Positions 1 to 10,119 are shown, numbered from the stretch's first letter. The stretch is DNA of 64,000 nt from an uncultured Muribaculaceae bacterium (GCA_910586565.1 CAJUIT010000002.1:62001-126000); one strand, 5' to 3'. The notes: generated from the sequence alone by a model not told the origin. Made by a program: numbers and translations.

Positions 1-555
1 GGGAAATTCGGTGAAATCCGAAGAGATGTCGGGAACGGTGAGGATAATGGGGATGTCGCCATACCATTTCACAAGCTGCAGATAGTAGTAGGCACGCAGA
101 ATCTTGGCCTCGGCTGCCATCTCCTCACGGTTGGCCTCGCTGCGCACGGCAGCTGTGGGGATAGCCTCAAGGAAAGTGTTGATTTTGCGGATTGAGGCCC
201 AGTAGCGTTTCCAGTATTCGCAATCGAAGCCATCGAGATATTTATGCTCGAAAAGGTTGTCGGAAGCGGAGCCTTGACCCTTGTAGGCCAGGATGGGACC
301 CACACCTTCCACGTCGTCGCAGCTCCAGCCGTCGTCGCTCAACGCCGAGGGGAGGTTGTCGAACCAGTAGTAGTTCACATGCTTGGAGGGGATGTTGTCG
401 AAGGCCGACGAAAGGAATGCTTCGGTGTAGTCGGAGCTTGCCCACACTTCATCCATAGTGAGACGTCCGTCGGGGGTGACGTCGAGCACATCGGAGCATG
501 ATGCCGCGCCCAATGCGAGCATCGCGGCAGGTATATATTTTAAAAACTTATTCAT
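1..555 (-). CDS. susD: SusD/RagB-family outer-membrane glycan-binding lipoprotein, N-terminal part only
   Basis: The frame is open from an ATG at 553-555 to the window edge, giving the first 185 codons. Family members usually have 500-600 residues, so about two thirds lies outside. The protein starts MNKFLKYIPAAMLALGAASC, a lipoprotein signal ending in Cys20. Then come SusD-like features: SDVLDVTPDGRLT, a YWFDNLP segment and the helical YWKRYWASIRKINTFLEA / EAKILRAYYYLQLVKWYG pattern of TPR-like SusD repeats. SusD proteins sit on the cell surface and close as a lid over the SusC porin to capture oligosaccharides. It starts 15 nt after the susC stop, so the two are almost certainly cotranscribed. 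The ligand cannot be told from this portion. Confidence 0.93.
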   Translation of the reverse strand, partial: MNKFLKYIPAAMLALGAASCSDVLDVTPDGRLTMDEVWASSDYTEAFLSSAFDNIPSKHVNYYWFDNLPSALSDDGWSCDDVEGVGPILAYKGQGSASDNLFEHKYLDGFDCEYWKRYWASIRKINTFLEAIPTAAVRSEANREEMAAEAKILRAYYYLQLVKWYGDIPIILTVPDISSDFTEFP

Positions 556-570
556 AGTGCTGAGAATCAA

Positions 571-3500
571 TTAAAATTCCACATTCAAACCAAAGCTCCA
601 TGTGCGCATAATCGGATAATCGAGAATGTTGGACTGCTCGGGGTCGAAACTGTTGGTGTGAAGATGCTGCCAGGTGTAGATGTTGTCGCCCGAAGCGTAG
701 ACACGCACCTTGCCAAGACCGGCCTTGCGAACGATTTTGGTGGGGAGGGTGTAGCCGATTTCGGCGTTCTTCAAACGGGTGTAGCTTGCATCCATGATGT
801 AGTAGCTGTTCTGAACGTGGCTGACAGAGCCTGAGTTGGCCAGACGGGGGTGTGTGATTGTCTCGCCGGCGGCATAGCGCTCGTAGCTCCAGCGCTGGTC
901 AACCATGTCGGGGTAATATTTCGAGCCTTCCTCCTCGAAAATGCCGCGCCCGGAATAATACTTGGAGTATTTGCCTGTGCCCTGGAACATGATTGAGAAG
1001 TCGAAGCCGCGATACTGGGCCGAGAGGTTGATGCCGTAGGTGATTTTCGGAACAAGGTTGGAATAGCCGATGGGGGCCATGTCACGGTCGTTGATAACGC
1101 CGTCGCCATTAAGGTCCTGATAGATGAAGTCGCCGGGCTGGGGGTTGCCGCCGCCTGTTTCATACTTCAGGTTGCGTGCGGCGATATCCTCTTTCGAGTT
1201 GAAGAAGCCCGAGCCGTCGCGGCCGGTTGCGGGATCGACGGTGTAGTCGATTTCATAGCCCCACATCTGACCGAGGGGATAGCCGGTTGTGCGTGTGCGG
1301 TAGGCGTAGTCCTCTCCCAACATGGCTTCGTCGGCCTCAATCACCTTGTTGGAGTTGTAGGAGAAGTTACCGCCGAGGCTAATCCAGAAATCTTTCTTGA
1401 TGGGGAGGCGGTAGTTGGCGGTGATTTCATAACCCTGGTTCTTCACCTTACCCATGTTGAGGCGGGGAACCTGGTCGGGCGACAGACCCGACATAACCGG
1501 GATGGTGTTGCGCGAGATGAGAATGTCGCTGCGGTTCTCGATGAAGTAGTCGAAGGTGAGGTCGAGGTTGTTGAACAGTGTGATGTCAACGGCGTAGTTC
1601 TGTTTCCATGCGGTTTCCCAATGGATATCGGGGTTACCATACATGCGGATATCGATTTTGCCACCATTACCCAGCGAGGGGATGTTGGAGGTGTGGTAGG
1701 CGTGGTCGATGAGGTCGAGATAGAGGAAACGGGTGGTGCCGAGACCGTCGTTACCAACCTTACCCACCGATGCACGGAGTTTGAGTTTGGTGAGGAGGTT
1801 GTTGTAACGCAGGTTTTCCATGAACTTTTCGTTGCTCACAACCCAACCTGCCGAGAATGCGGGGAAGAAACCGAAGCGGTGACCGGGAGCGAACTGCTCG
1901 GTGCCGTTGTAGCCGATGTTGACTTCGGCGAGATAGCGGGAGTCGAACGCGTATGTTCCGCGTGCCGACAGACCAATCATGTTGTAGGGGATATCACCCG
2001 ACGACACCTCGCGGAGGTCGCGCTGGAACATCACCATACCTGTCACGGCATGCTTGTCGGCGAAGGTGCGGTTGTAGTTAATCTGAGCCTGCATGTTGAG
2101 GAACCACCAGCTCAGTGAGCTGCGGTGGAGCGAAATCTGGTCGTCCTCCTCGTTGTCGCCGTCGAAGGTGTAGATGGGATGGGAGATGAATGTCTCACCC
2201 TTCGAGGTTGTGAGACCATCGGGGAGGTTGATGATATAATCCTGACCGTTGAGCTTCACGGCGGTGGGCTTGCGGTCGAATTTGTAGGTCACGAACCCTT
2301 TGAGGGCGGTGTTGGTGTTGGTGCCGCGCGACTCAAACGAAACCACACCGCGCAGGCTGAGGCCGGGGGTGAGTTTGGCGAGGTCAACATTGAGAGTGGC
2401 GATGGCGTTGACACCCGAACGGGTCTGCAGCTGGTAGCCGCTGCGGTTCATGTTGCCGTAGCCACTCTGGAGGGTCTGCACAGGGTCGTGCACAACCTGG
2501 CCGGGACGCACCTCGTGAACAAGCACGTTACCCTCGGAGTCGGTGCCGTCGCCGCGCACATACATGCCGGCTTCGGTGAGCGGACCGGGAGAGGTGGTGC
2601 GGGCGGTGATTGCATCGCCCCAGATTGAGCCGTTGTCACCGTTGGTGCCGTTAACCTTCTCGATGAACGATGAAACGTCGAGCGACGCTTTCACCATCGA
2701 GGAGAACTGGTAGTCGATGTTGGCGCGGAGGTTGTAGCGGTTCATCTTCGCCTGCGAGTCGTAGCCGAGTGTTTTGGTCGATTCGGTGTTGTACATACCA
2801 CCCTGGTAAACGTAACCGGCGTTGACGAAATATTGCAGTTTGTCGCTGCCGCCCGACACGTTCACGTTGGCCTGAACCATCGAGGCGTGGTCCTTGAAAT
2901 AGATGCTCGACCAATCGGTGTTGGGATACCAGTAGCGGAGCGCGGGGTCGGCGGGGCCGTTGCCGTCGCGCCACATGTCGAACAGGGCGATTTCGTAGGG
3001 CTCGAACTCGGCACCCTGGTTTTCATTTGAACGGGCCTCGTTGAGCAGGCGGGCATAATCCCACGAGTCGCGGCGGTAGGGTGAGCGGGCAAACGACTGC
3101 AGCGAGTAGCGCACGGTGGCGTTGACGTTCATGCTCCCCTTCTGGCCACGCTTGGTGGTGATGAGGATAACGCCGTTGGCGCCGCGCACACCGAACACTG
3201 CCGTTGCCGACGCATCCTTGAGCACGCTCACGGTTTCAATTTCGTTGGCGTCGATTTCACGGATGCTCTCGCGGGGGATACCGTCGACGAGGATAAGCGG
3301 GGCGGTTTCGTTGGAGGTGGCGGCACCGCGGAGGTACATCTGCACCTCATCCTTACCGGGGGCGCCGTTCGACTGAATGGTGGTCAGACCGGGGAGCTTG
3401 CCGGCGAGGGCGGCTGCCACGTTGGGAGCCGAGCTCTTGGTGATTTCCTTGCTGTCGACCGTGGCGATGGAGCCGGTAACGGTGGCTTTCTTCTGCACGC

Positions 3501-3855
3501 CGTAGGCAACCACCACAACTTCGTCGAGAGCTTCCTCCGAAGTGGCGAGCTCAACGTTGAGCACACCCGAGGTCACGTTAACGGTTTTGGGCTGATAACC
3601 GATGTAAGAAACTTCCACCACCGGCTTGGCCGATGACAGTTTTAGGGTAAACTCACCGTCGATGTTTGTTGCGGTGACGTTTTTGGTGCCTTTTTCACGC
3701 ACCGTAGCGCCGATAAGGGGTTCCCCCGTGTTATCGGTCACCGTGCCTGAAACGCTTGCAAGGCCTTGGGCTACGGCCGCCGGCATCACCAGCAGCGCTG
3801 CCAGGAGCAGCAGGGCGCTCCGCAACAGGCCGTTGAAATTTGTCAGTAATCGCAT
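571..3855 (-). CDS. susC: SusC/RagA-family TonB-linked outer-membrane transporter
   Basis: A 1094-residue protein of normal length for the family. A signal peptide (residues 1 to about 29, ending VAQ) is followed by a carboxypeptidase-D-regulatory-like domain (VSGTVTDNTGEPLIGATV, about 35-105). A TonB-box/plug region follows, containing EVVVVAYGVQKKATVTGSI and the SusC signature FGVRGANGVILITTKRG near residue 225. The rest is a long beta-barrel ending in Phe (GLNVEF). It imports glycan fragments across the outer membrane with TonB energy, working with the SusD partner just downstream. It has its own candidate promoter at 4083-4113 and a leader of about 220 nt, so it can be expressed separately from the hydrolase genes upstream. 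The neighbouring rhamnosidases suggest a rhamnose-containing ligand; this is inference. Confidence 0.97.
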   Translation of the reverse strand: MRLLTNFNGLLRSALLLLAALLVMPAAVAQGLASVSGTVTDNTGEPLIGATVREKGTKNVTATNIDGEFTLKLSSAKPVVEVSYIGYQPKTVNVTSGVLNVELATSEEALDEVVVVAYGVQKKATVTGSIATVDSKEITKSSAPNVAAALAGKLPGLTTIQSNGAPGKDEVQMYLRGAATSNETAPLILVDGIPRESIREIDANEIETVSVLKDASATAVFGVRGANGVILITTKRGQKGSMNVNATVRYSLQSFARSPYRRDSWDYARLLNEARSNENQGAEFEPYEIALFDMWRDGNGPADPALRYWYPNTDWSSIYFKDHASMVQANVNVSGGSDKLQYFVNAGYVYQGGMYNTESTKTLGYDSQAKMNRYNLRANIDYQFSSMVKASLDVSSFIEKVNGTNGDNGSIWGDAITARTTSPGPLTEAGMYVRGDGTDSEGNVLVHEVRPGQVVHDPVQTLQSGYGNMNRSGYQLQTRSGVNAIATLNVDLAKLTPGLSLRGVVSFESRGTNTNTALKGFVTYKFDRKPTAVKLNGQDYIINLPDGLTTSKGETFISHPIYTFDGDNEEDDQISLHRSSLSWWFLNMQAQINYNRTFADKHAVTGMVMFQRDLREVSSGDIPYNMIGLSARGTYAFDSRYLAEVNIGYNGTEQFAPGHRFGFFPAFSAGWVVSNEKFMENLRYNNLLTKLKLRASVGKVGNDGLGTTRFLYLDLIDHAYHTSNIPSLGNGGKIDIRMYGNPDIHWETAWKQNYAVDITLFNNLDLTFDYFIENRSDILISRNTIPVMSGLSPDQVPRLNMGKVKNQGYEITANYRLPIKKDFWISLGGNFSYNSNKVIEADEAMLGEDYAYRTRTTGYPLGQMWGYEIDYTVDPATGRDGSGFFNSKEDIAARNLKYETGGGNPQPGDFIYQDLNGDGVINDRDMAPIGYSNLVPKITYGINLSAQYRGFDFSIMFQGTGKYSKYYSGRGIFEEEGSKYYPDMVDQRWSYERYAAGETITHPRLANSGSVSHVQNSYYIMDASYTRLKNAEIGYTLPTKIVRKAGLGKVRVYASGDNIYTWQHLHTNSFDPEQSNILDYPIMRTWSFGLNVEF

Positions 3856-4082
3856 AAAGTGTTGTATTGCACTGTTAGGTAAGGTAATAGATTTTCTTGA
3901 TTAAGTTTCCGGTTACACCCCGGCGGGGTGGCCGGCTTCCGCCACTTTGTGGCGTGATTGGCCGATTGATAGATACTTGTGATAATGAGACTTGATTTTG
4001 GTTTTTGATGAGGGAAGTGTTGTGAATGGTTTTCATGGCAACCGCGCCGCAACCGTGCGGCCGCGCGCGGGCTTTCGATGAG

Positions 4083-4113
4083 CAAATTTAAAGTTTTTTA
4101 GCGCTCGCGCAAT
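4083..4113 (-). promoter_or_regulatory. Candidate Bacteroidetes promoter for susC-susD
   Basis: On the minus strand TAAATTTG (4083-4090) matches the -7 consensus TAnnTTTG exactly. ATTG at 4110-4113 lies 19 bp upstream as a one-mismatch -33 box. The transcript would start near 4077, giving a leader of about 220 nt. The 369-bp gap 3856-4224 otherwise holds the hairpin at 4168-4199 and no plausible gene. Confidence 0.5.
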
Positions 4114-4167
4114 CAGTGAAACTTCCCAAATGTTTGCACATTTGTTTCAACCGCTCTTTTTTAACAT

Positions 4168-4199
4168 AATCGCGCCTCAGAAAGCTCTGAGGCGCGATT
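4168..4199 (-). terminator. Perfect 14-bp hairpin after the GH78 gene
   Basis: AATCGCGCCTCAGA (4168-4181), a 4-nt loop, then its exact complement (4186-4199). It lies about 25 nt beyond the stop of the GH78 gene and upstream of the susC promoter. There is no U-tract on the minus strand after the stem, so it may be a 3'-end-protecting hairpin or a weak terminator that insulates susC from the hydrolase operon. Confidence 0.5.
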
Positions 4200-4224
4200 G
4201 TTGCGATTATGTCACGGTTTGTCG

Positions 4225-6975
4225 TTATTGTGCGCGGAAGCTCCACACGCCTTGCGGAACGTCGGTCACGTAGTAACCGTTCTCCACTCGGCCACCTTCG
4301 GCAGGTTTGCCGTCGAGGGTCACGTTCATCCCTTCGCGTGTAAGCGGCACCATCACCGTGGCTGTTGAGCCAACCGGCACGGTGACCGTGAGCGACACCT
4401 CACCCGTCGGGGTGTAGGCCACTTCGGAGGCAACCTCCCCGTAGGGGGTCATGGTTGAATAGCTTGCCGAGGGGAGATTTTTCGCCTGAACGGGCTTCAC
4501 GGTAAAGTGACGGAAACCGGGTGCCGAATCGTCGGGACGAACACCGGCAAGGGTGTTGTAGAACCACATGAGAGCACCACCAAACATGGGGTGGTTGTGG
4601 GAATCCTGCCCGTTCCACTTCTCCCATGTAACCGTTGCTCCCTGGTCGAGCCAATGGCCGAAGCTCGGGTAGTCGCGTTTGGTCATCGCACCGTAGGCAA
4701 GGTCGTTGTGGCCGGTTGCGCCGAGCTGTTCAAAGAGGTAGCGGGTGGCAAAGATGCCTGTGTTGAGGTGACCGCCGTGGGTCTCCCCTATCTCCTTGCC
4801 GAGGGTTGCCACAACATCGGCGCGGCATGAGTCGGGCACCCCGATTTCGAGGGCGAACACGTTGGAGCCAAAGTCGCCGTAGCTCTTTGCATCGGGGTTG
4901 TAGAAACGTTTGTGGAAAGCATCGGCAACCTCTTTGGCTTTGGCGGCATAGTAAGCGGCATCGTCGGGGAGTGAGAGCGCATCGGCTGCCTTGGCGGTGT
5001 AGTCGAGGCAACGCCAGAGGTAGAAGGTGTGAACGAGTTCCTGCGACGGGAGGTCGTAGGGGGCGCACCAGTCGCCGAGATTAAGCCAATAGGTGGGTGT
5101 GTGGTTGGGGTCGTTGTCGTTGCCGCGCTGAGCGAGCATGGTGCCGTTTTCGGTGAGCCATCCGAGCATATAGGCCGCCTGTTTTTTCATGGCAGGATAG
5201 TTTTCGGCAAGCACCTCGCGGTCGCCATAGAAACGGTAATACTCCCAGGGCATTATGTTCATGGCCGCACCCCATGCCACGCCGCCGCCGCAACCGGGCT
5301 GCCAGGGCGCGCCGTTGGGCACATAGCCGGTTTCTACATTCTGGGCATCACGCATGTCGCGCATCCATTTGCGGTAGAATGCCGCCGCATCGAAATTGGC
5401 CATAACGGTGTTGATGGCCACCTGACCGTCGCCGGTGTAGGGGGCGCGCTCGCGGTGGGGGCAGTCGCTGGCGATGCCGCCGTGCATGTTGTCGAGCTGA
5501 CTGCGGCGCCAGATGGTGTTGATGGTGTCGAGCATGGCGTTTGCGGCCTTGAATTCCGAGGTCACCTCAACTTCAGTGTTCACAGCCTCGGCCACAATGT
5601 TTTTTGGGGAAAGATTGTCAACGCCGTTGATTGTGGCACGTGAGAACACATACCACGTGAACCTCGGGGCGTGGTTCACCTTGCCGTCGGCACCGGTGAT
5701 GTAGCGGTGTACGCCCAGAGGCTGGTCGCAATGATATTTCACGTTAACGGTGTCGCCGGGAGCGGCTTTGATGTCGCACAGACGAATCCACCCCGAAATC
5801 TCGGCGGGGAAGGTCACCTCCCAGCTGCCGTCGGCGTTGCGTGTGAGCGAAGTGGGGGCGTAGGTGCCTGTCACCTTGTCGGTGGGGGCTGTGTGGGCTG
5901 TCAGTTCACCGTCGGGAGCCTTGCGCGGAACGGCATGGGGCCACGCCGAATCGTCGAAACCGGGGGTGCTCCACCCCTTGTGCTCCTTCCGAGCGTCGTA
6001 AACCTCCCCGTCGAACGGGCCGTCGGCCACGATGGCCGACTGTGCGGCACGCCATGTGGGGTCGGAAACCACCACCTCGGTGTGGCCGTCGTCGTAGGTG
6101 AGTTCGAGCTGACAGAGCAGGCGCGGGGTACCGAAGGGGCACACCCACCCGCAGGTTGTGTCGTAGAATCCGTTGCCGAGAATAGCGCCGATGGCGTTCT
6201 CGCCCGCTTTAATGCGATCGGTGACATCGTAGGCGAGATACATCACGCGGTAGCCCGCGAAATTATCGTCGATTACGATGCCGTATTTGTCGAGGTCGGG
6301 GCGACGGGTGTAGTTGGTGAAGTTGGGCACGAGCAGGTCGTCGCCAACTTTCTCACCGTTGAGATGAAGCTCGAAATAGCCCAGGCCGGTCACAAACGCC
6401 TTGGCCTTCTTCAGTCCCTTGCCAACGGTGAATTCCTTGCGCAGCAGTGGCGCGGGATAATCGCGGCGCGCTTTTTTGGGGTCGATGTTCTTCTTGTGGT
6501 CCTCACCTTGCCACGGAGCGCCAATCCAACCGGCTTTCCATCGCGCGGAATCGGTGAAACCCATCCCCCACGAAGCGGTTTCGCTCCATTTGGAGGGGTT
6601 ACCCTTCTCGTCCCACACCATCACGCGCCAGAAATAGTCGGCACCGTCGGCGAGCGGAGCCCCCTCATAGCTCACAAGGTAGCTGTCGGCCGACAGGCGC
6701 TTTCCCGAATCCCACACGTCAAATTCCCCTTTGTCGAGCTTTTCGGGCGATGAAGCCACAACAAGACGATAGGCGCTTTGCGAGGCATTTTTCAATGATG
6801 ACGACGAGGGGGTGTTGACCCACGACAAACGTGGTGCGCGGGTGTCGATAACCGTGGGATTCTCGATATGCTCGGTGCGCAACCTGTGGGGCGTGAGATG
6901 TGCTGCGGCTGCCGCAGCGCCGAATGCCACACCCGTCAGGGCTGCCGAAAGAATAATTGTTTGCTTGAATTTCAT
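4225..6975 (-). CDS. GH78 alpha-L-rhamnosidase, exported
   Basis: A 916-residue protein with an N-terminal signal (FKQTIILSAALTGVAFGAAAAAA). It has the usual multidomain GH78 layout: an N-terminal module starting LRTEHIENPTVIDTRAPRLSW, beta-sandwich domains, an (alpha/alpha)6 catalytic barrel and a C-terminal beta domain. The acidic motif DCPHRERAPYTGDGQ near residue 500 supplies Asp, Glu(+5) and Asp(+12), which in the family bind rhamnose and act as general acid. GATVTWEKWNG near residue 785 carries the expected general base Glu. It removes terminal alpha-L-rhamnose from polysaccharides or plant glycosides, presumably in the periplasm. It lies 18 nt downstream of the GH37-like fusion gene and is probably cotranscribed with it. 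Confidence 0.93.
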   Translation of the reverse strand: MKFKQTIILSAALTGVAFGAAAAAAHLTPHRLRTEHIENPTVIDTRAPRLSWVNTPSSSSLKNASQSAYRLVVASSPEKLDKGEFDVWDSGKRLSADSYLVSYEGAPLADGADYFWRVMVWDEKGNPSKWSETASWGMGFTDSARWKAGWIGAPWQGEDHKKNIDPKKARRDYPAPLLRKEFTVGKGLKKAKAFVTGLGYFELHLNGEKVGDDLLVPNFTNYTRRPDLDKYGIVIDDNFAGYRVMYLAYDVTDRIKAGENAIGAILGNGFYDTTCGWVCPFGTPRLLCQLELTYDDGHTEVVVSDPTWRAAQSAIVADGPFDGEVYDARKEHKGWSTPGFDDSAWPHAVPRKAPDGELTAHTAPTDKVTGTYAPTSLTRNADGSWEVTFPAEISGWIRLCDIKAAPGDTVNVKYHCDQPLGVHRYITGADGKVNHAPRFTWYVFSRATINGVDNLSPKNIVAEAVNTEVEVTSEFKAANAMLDTINTIWRRSQLDNMHGGIASDCPHRERAPYTGDGQVAINTVMANFDAAAFYRKWMRDMRDAQNVETGYVPNGAPWQPGCGGGVAWGAAMNIMPWEYYRFYGDREVLAENYPAMKKQAAYMLGWLTENGTMLAQRGNDNDPNHTPTYWLNLGDWCAPYDLPSQELVHTFYLWRCLDYTAKAADALSLPDDAAYYAAKAKEVADAFHKRFYNPDAKSYGDFGSNVFALEIGVPDSCRADVVATLGKEIGETHGGHLNTGIFATRYLFEQLGATGHNDLAYGAMTKRDYPSFGHWLDQGATVTWEKWNGQDSHNHPMFGGALMWFYNTLAGVRPDDSAPGFRHFTVKPVQAKNLPSASYSTMTPYGEVASEVAYTPTGEVSLTVTVPVGSTATVMVPLTREGMNVTLDGKPAEGGRVENGYYVTDVPQGVWSFRAQ

Positions 6976-6993
6976 TTGGTTGATGAGAGTGGG

Positions 6994-9972
6994 TTACTTT
7001 TCAAAATTGATTGAGAAGGCATTGCCGGCAGGGGTGATGGTGAGAGCTTTAAGCGCACCGGCGCCGTTGCGGGGCGCGGTAGAGGTGTCGGCACAAACGG
7101 CATCGCTCACCATCACTGCGTAGGGGTAGCCCTTGTAGAGAGCCTCGATACGGTTGGAGGAAACCGAGCTAAACGGGAGTTCGGCTTCGGGGGCATGCTC
7201 CAGAGCGGCATACCACCTGAAGGGGGCTTTCTTCACGTTGCTGTCAGCTCCGAGGGCAAAGTCGGTTTGCAACTCGTTCATGGTGACGGTCATTGTGGCG
7301 TTCTCGCCGTTGACGGGAATCTCCACAGTGAGCACCTTGCCGTTGTTGGTGATTTCGGGCTCGCCAAACGAAAGCTCCACGCTTCTGCCGTCGGAATCAA
7401 TCTTGTAGAAGCGGAGCGCTCCGCGAATCGAATCGTTGCTCCACACGTTGCCGTCGACAACGGGGAGTGTCCAGTAGTGGCAATAGTCTGTGGTACAGGG
7501 GGTGTTGAGATAGAGCGATTCCTGATTCTCGTCGAAGAGGTGGATGTCGCGCACAAACATGCGGTCACCCTCCCACATCAGGTTGAGGCGATAATTGCGC
7601 GAATTGAACCACACGGTTTTCTGCCCGGGATTTTCAAAGCCGTCGAGGGCGCTGATTGCCGAGGGGGGAGTGAGCGCATGGGCGGCGCGGAAAGCGCGCC
7701 CGGTCTCACCGAGGGTTTCAAGACGGATGTCGCCGCGCTGTGCCAGACGGGCAAGCAGCGGGAACTGGTATTCGAGACCCTTGCGCATGCGGGGCCATGT
7801 GAACATGTTTTCCTGACCGGCCTGGAAATAGGATAGGTTCATCGCCGGGTCGTAAATCATCTTGTCGAAGAACCAGTTGATCCATTCGGGATTACCACCG
7901 GCGTTGCCATAGACGGGCTCGAGTGTCACAACGGCCTGATGTTTGCCGCCGAGACCGCAGTCATATTGGGCGATGGGGTCGGATCCCAACATGCGGAACA
8001 CAGGCACATCAATCTGATTGGCAGCGTTCTGCGCGGGGATGAACACGTTTTTGCGCGAGGGATAGTAGCCCCCCTGCCAATATCCGCCCCAAAGGTTATA
8101 ACCGTCGGTGCCGAGCTGATCGCGGCACGATGCCGACGACTCAACCCCATATTTGTCGTGCATGTAAGCGAGCGAATGCGAATCGATAAACCACGAGCCC
8201 ACCGATTTGGGATATTCGCCGAAAACCTCCTTGAACTTCGCCATGTAGACGTCCACAAGTTTCTCACGCTCGGCGGGTGTGTAGCCGGTTGAGAAGCCCA
8301 CGTTGGCATACCAGTCCCACGGGTAGCGCCCGCGCCATTCAATGCCGGCATCCTTCACGTGGGGCTCGGTGATTTCCCACCAGCCGCCGATTTCGGTGCC
8401 TTCGATTGGCTTCTCTTTGAGAAGTTTCTGATACTCAGGCTGGATTAGGGCGTCATACTGGATGAGGAACGAACCTTTGATGCCATATTTGTTCATGAGG
8501 TCAATCTGGCTCTCTACGGTTTCGTAAAGCACGGTGTCGGAAATCCATTCGAGCGACGGGTGCTCGTGACGGCGCGGCTCGGTGAAACGGATAAAGTTTA
8601 TCACGTTGACCACGCGAGGTGCATCGGTGGCGGAGTCTTTTCCGTAAAGATAGTCGTAGGCTGTCTGGTAAGTGCCTGCTGTCCAACCCATGAAGTCGCC
8701 CGGCATCGGATATTCGGCGTTAACCTCGGTGTTACCCTTGGCGGCGTTGAATTTCTCCCACAACTGCCCTGTCGAGCCGTAGATAGAAGTCATGCTGTCG
8801 AGATATTTGCGGGCAACTCGGGCGGCCTCTTTCTTGAATCCATAGCGGTCGAGCCCCTTTATGGCATAGAAATGCACCGGAGCCCATCCGTTGGGCGCGT
8901 CCCACTGGTAGTTGACGGTGCGCTCGCCGGGAGCACAGGTGAACACACCTGCCGCACCCTCGATGGCGGGAAGATTGCGCACGATGGCGTTAGCCTCCCC
9001 CTTGTCGGCGACATTCTGCCACAGGGTGGTGAGCACGGCGGCACTGTATTGCGGTGAACGTGAGTTGTTCACAAAATCGTAATCGTAGTAAAGCTTGGTT
9101 TTGGGGTCAACCATAAGCTTGCGCATGAGTTTGCGGCGGCGGTCGGCGCGGGCATCCCACTCCTTCGAGCCGTCAACCCCTAATTCGCGCATGAAACGCG
9201 CCTGATTGCGCTCCACCCCATAAAGAATGGCGTTGAGGTCAACGGGGTTGAAATCCATGCAACGCCCCTGGAAACGGGGGTTGAAATCCCATCCCGATTC
9301 AGCCTCGGCCAACAGATGCGCTGCCGCGTCGAGACGCTCCTGCTCGCTCATTTTCGAGCCGTCGAGCCCCACTCTACCTGCCACAGCGTTGAAAAACGGC
9401 AACAGCTCCTCTTTCGTAGCACTGTGGCCATAGCGGTTGAGGCCGTTGGGAGCCACGCGGTTTTTCATCCAGAAGTCATACTCCTTTTCGAGCACAGGAA
9501 GCATTTCGGCGAGCAGTTTCTTGTCGCCGGTGGCATCGTAGTAGTCGCTCACCATCATCGACAGCAACGGGGGCTGCGAGCGATTGAGCATGTCAGCCGA
9601 TGTTGCGTTGGGCATATAGCCGAATCGCTCAATCATCGCCGCAATATCCTCTATGTTATTGCGGCTCTGCCAAATATCACCGTCGAGCAGCAGCCCGGCG
9701 TTGGTGAAATATGTGTCCCAGTAGAACATGTTGTGAAAGCCACCTTTCACGCAAGGCACGCTGTAGGGGCGCGGCAGGGCGAAATTGCCTAAGGTGTCGC
9801 TCTCGGAGGTGCGCACCGTCAGGGGCATGGTGGTGACAATGTGGCGGTGGAGAGCGGTTTCCTGCTTCGAGGGGCGGAGTGCCTCACCCTGATTAACGGC
9901 CACAGCGGCGGGGGCGAAAAGCCCCGCCGCTGCTACCGACAATATAACGTGTTTTATGTCAGAAATGAACAT
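6994..9972 (-). CDS. GH37 (trehalase-like) catalytic domain fused to a large C-terminal domain
   Basis: A 992-residue exported protein (signal about 1-26). Residues about 35-445 are a GH37 trehalase-like (alpha/alpha)6 domain. Signature 1 is at NMFYWDTYF (81-89) and signature 2 at QWDAPNGWAP (356-365). GWDF (Asp229) and WEKFN (Glu406) match the catalytic acid and base of E. coli TreA (Asp312, Glu496). Trehalases normally end soon after EYPMPGDFMGWTAG. Here the chain runs about 540 residues further (453-992). The start of this extension (VVNVINFIRFTEPRRHEHP, GIKGSFLIQYDAL) recalls the (beta/alpha)-barrel of polysaccharide-deacetylase/GH57-like proteins, followed by a beta-rich tail. I cannot name that domain with certainty. 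The locus context argues for a plant or microbial glycoside rather than free trehalose. Confidence 0.85.
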   Translation of the reverse strand: MFISDIKHVILSVAAAGLFAPAAVAVNQGEALRPSKQETALHRHIVTTMPLTVRTSESDTLGNFALPRPYSVPCVKGGFHNMFYWDTYFTNAGLLLDGDIWQSRNNIEDIAAMIERFGYMPNATSADMLNRSQPPLLSMMVSDYYDATGDKKLLAEMLPVLEKEYDFWMKNRVAPNGLNRYGHSATKEELLPFFNAVAGRVGLDGSKMSEQERLDAAAHLLAEAESGWDFNPRFQGRCMDFNPVDLNAILYGVERNQARFMRELGVDGSKEWDARADRRRKLMRKLMVDPKTKLYYDYDFVNNSRSPQYSAAVLTTLWQNVADKGEANAIVRNLPAIEGAAGVFTCAPGERTVNYQWDAPNGWAPVHFYAIKGLDRYGFKKEAARVARKYLDSMTSIYGSTGQLWEKFNAAKGNTEVNAEYPMPGDFMGWTAGTYQTAYDYLYGKDSATDAPRVVNVINFIRFTEPRRHEHPSLEWISDTVLYETVESQIDLMNKYGIKGSFLIQYDALIQPEYQKLLKEKPIEGTEIGGWWEITEPHVKDAGIEWRGRYPWDWYANVGFSTGYTPAEREKLVDVYMAKFKEVFGEYPKSVGSWFIDSHSLAYMHDKYGVESSASCRDQLGTDGYNLWGGYWQGGYYPSRKNVFIPAQNAANQIDVPVFRMLGSDPIAQYDCGLGGKHQAVVTLEPVYGNAGGNPEWINWFFDKMIYDPAMNLSYFQAGQENMFTWPRMRKGLEYQFPLLARLAQRGDIRLETLGETGRAFRAAHALTPPSAISALDGFENPGQKTVWFNSRNYRLNLMWEGDRMFVRDIHLFDENQESLYLNTPCTTDYCHYWTLPVVDGNVWSNDSIRGALRFYKIDSDGRSVELSFGEPEITNNGKVLTVEIPVNGENATMTVTMNELQTDFALGADSNVKKAPFRWYAALEHAPEAELPFSSVSSNRIEALYKGYPYAVMVSDAVCADTSTAPRNGAGALKALTITPAGNAFSINFEK

Positions 9973-10119
9973 CGGTTTGTTATGTGATAAATGTCTCGAA
10001 TAAATGTCGGTTACCCGCGAAAGGCTTCATCCTCACCCTTCGGGGAGTTCTCTATTCGAGCGGTTGTTTTGCTGTTTATGATTGGTTTGTGTGAATGGCC
10101 GGTGGTGATTGAACAATGG

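Noticed and set aside
4261..4284. A TCGGTCACG sequence resembling the hairpin apex
   Set aside because: It is inside the GH78 coding region and has no complementary 6-bp stem.
5671..6753. A 360-codon open frame opposite the GH78 gene
   Set aside because: Shadow of the GH78 gene with no recognisable domain.
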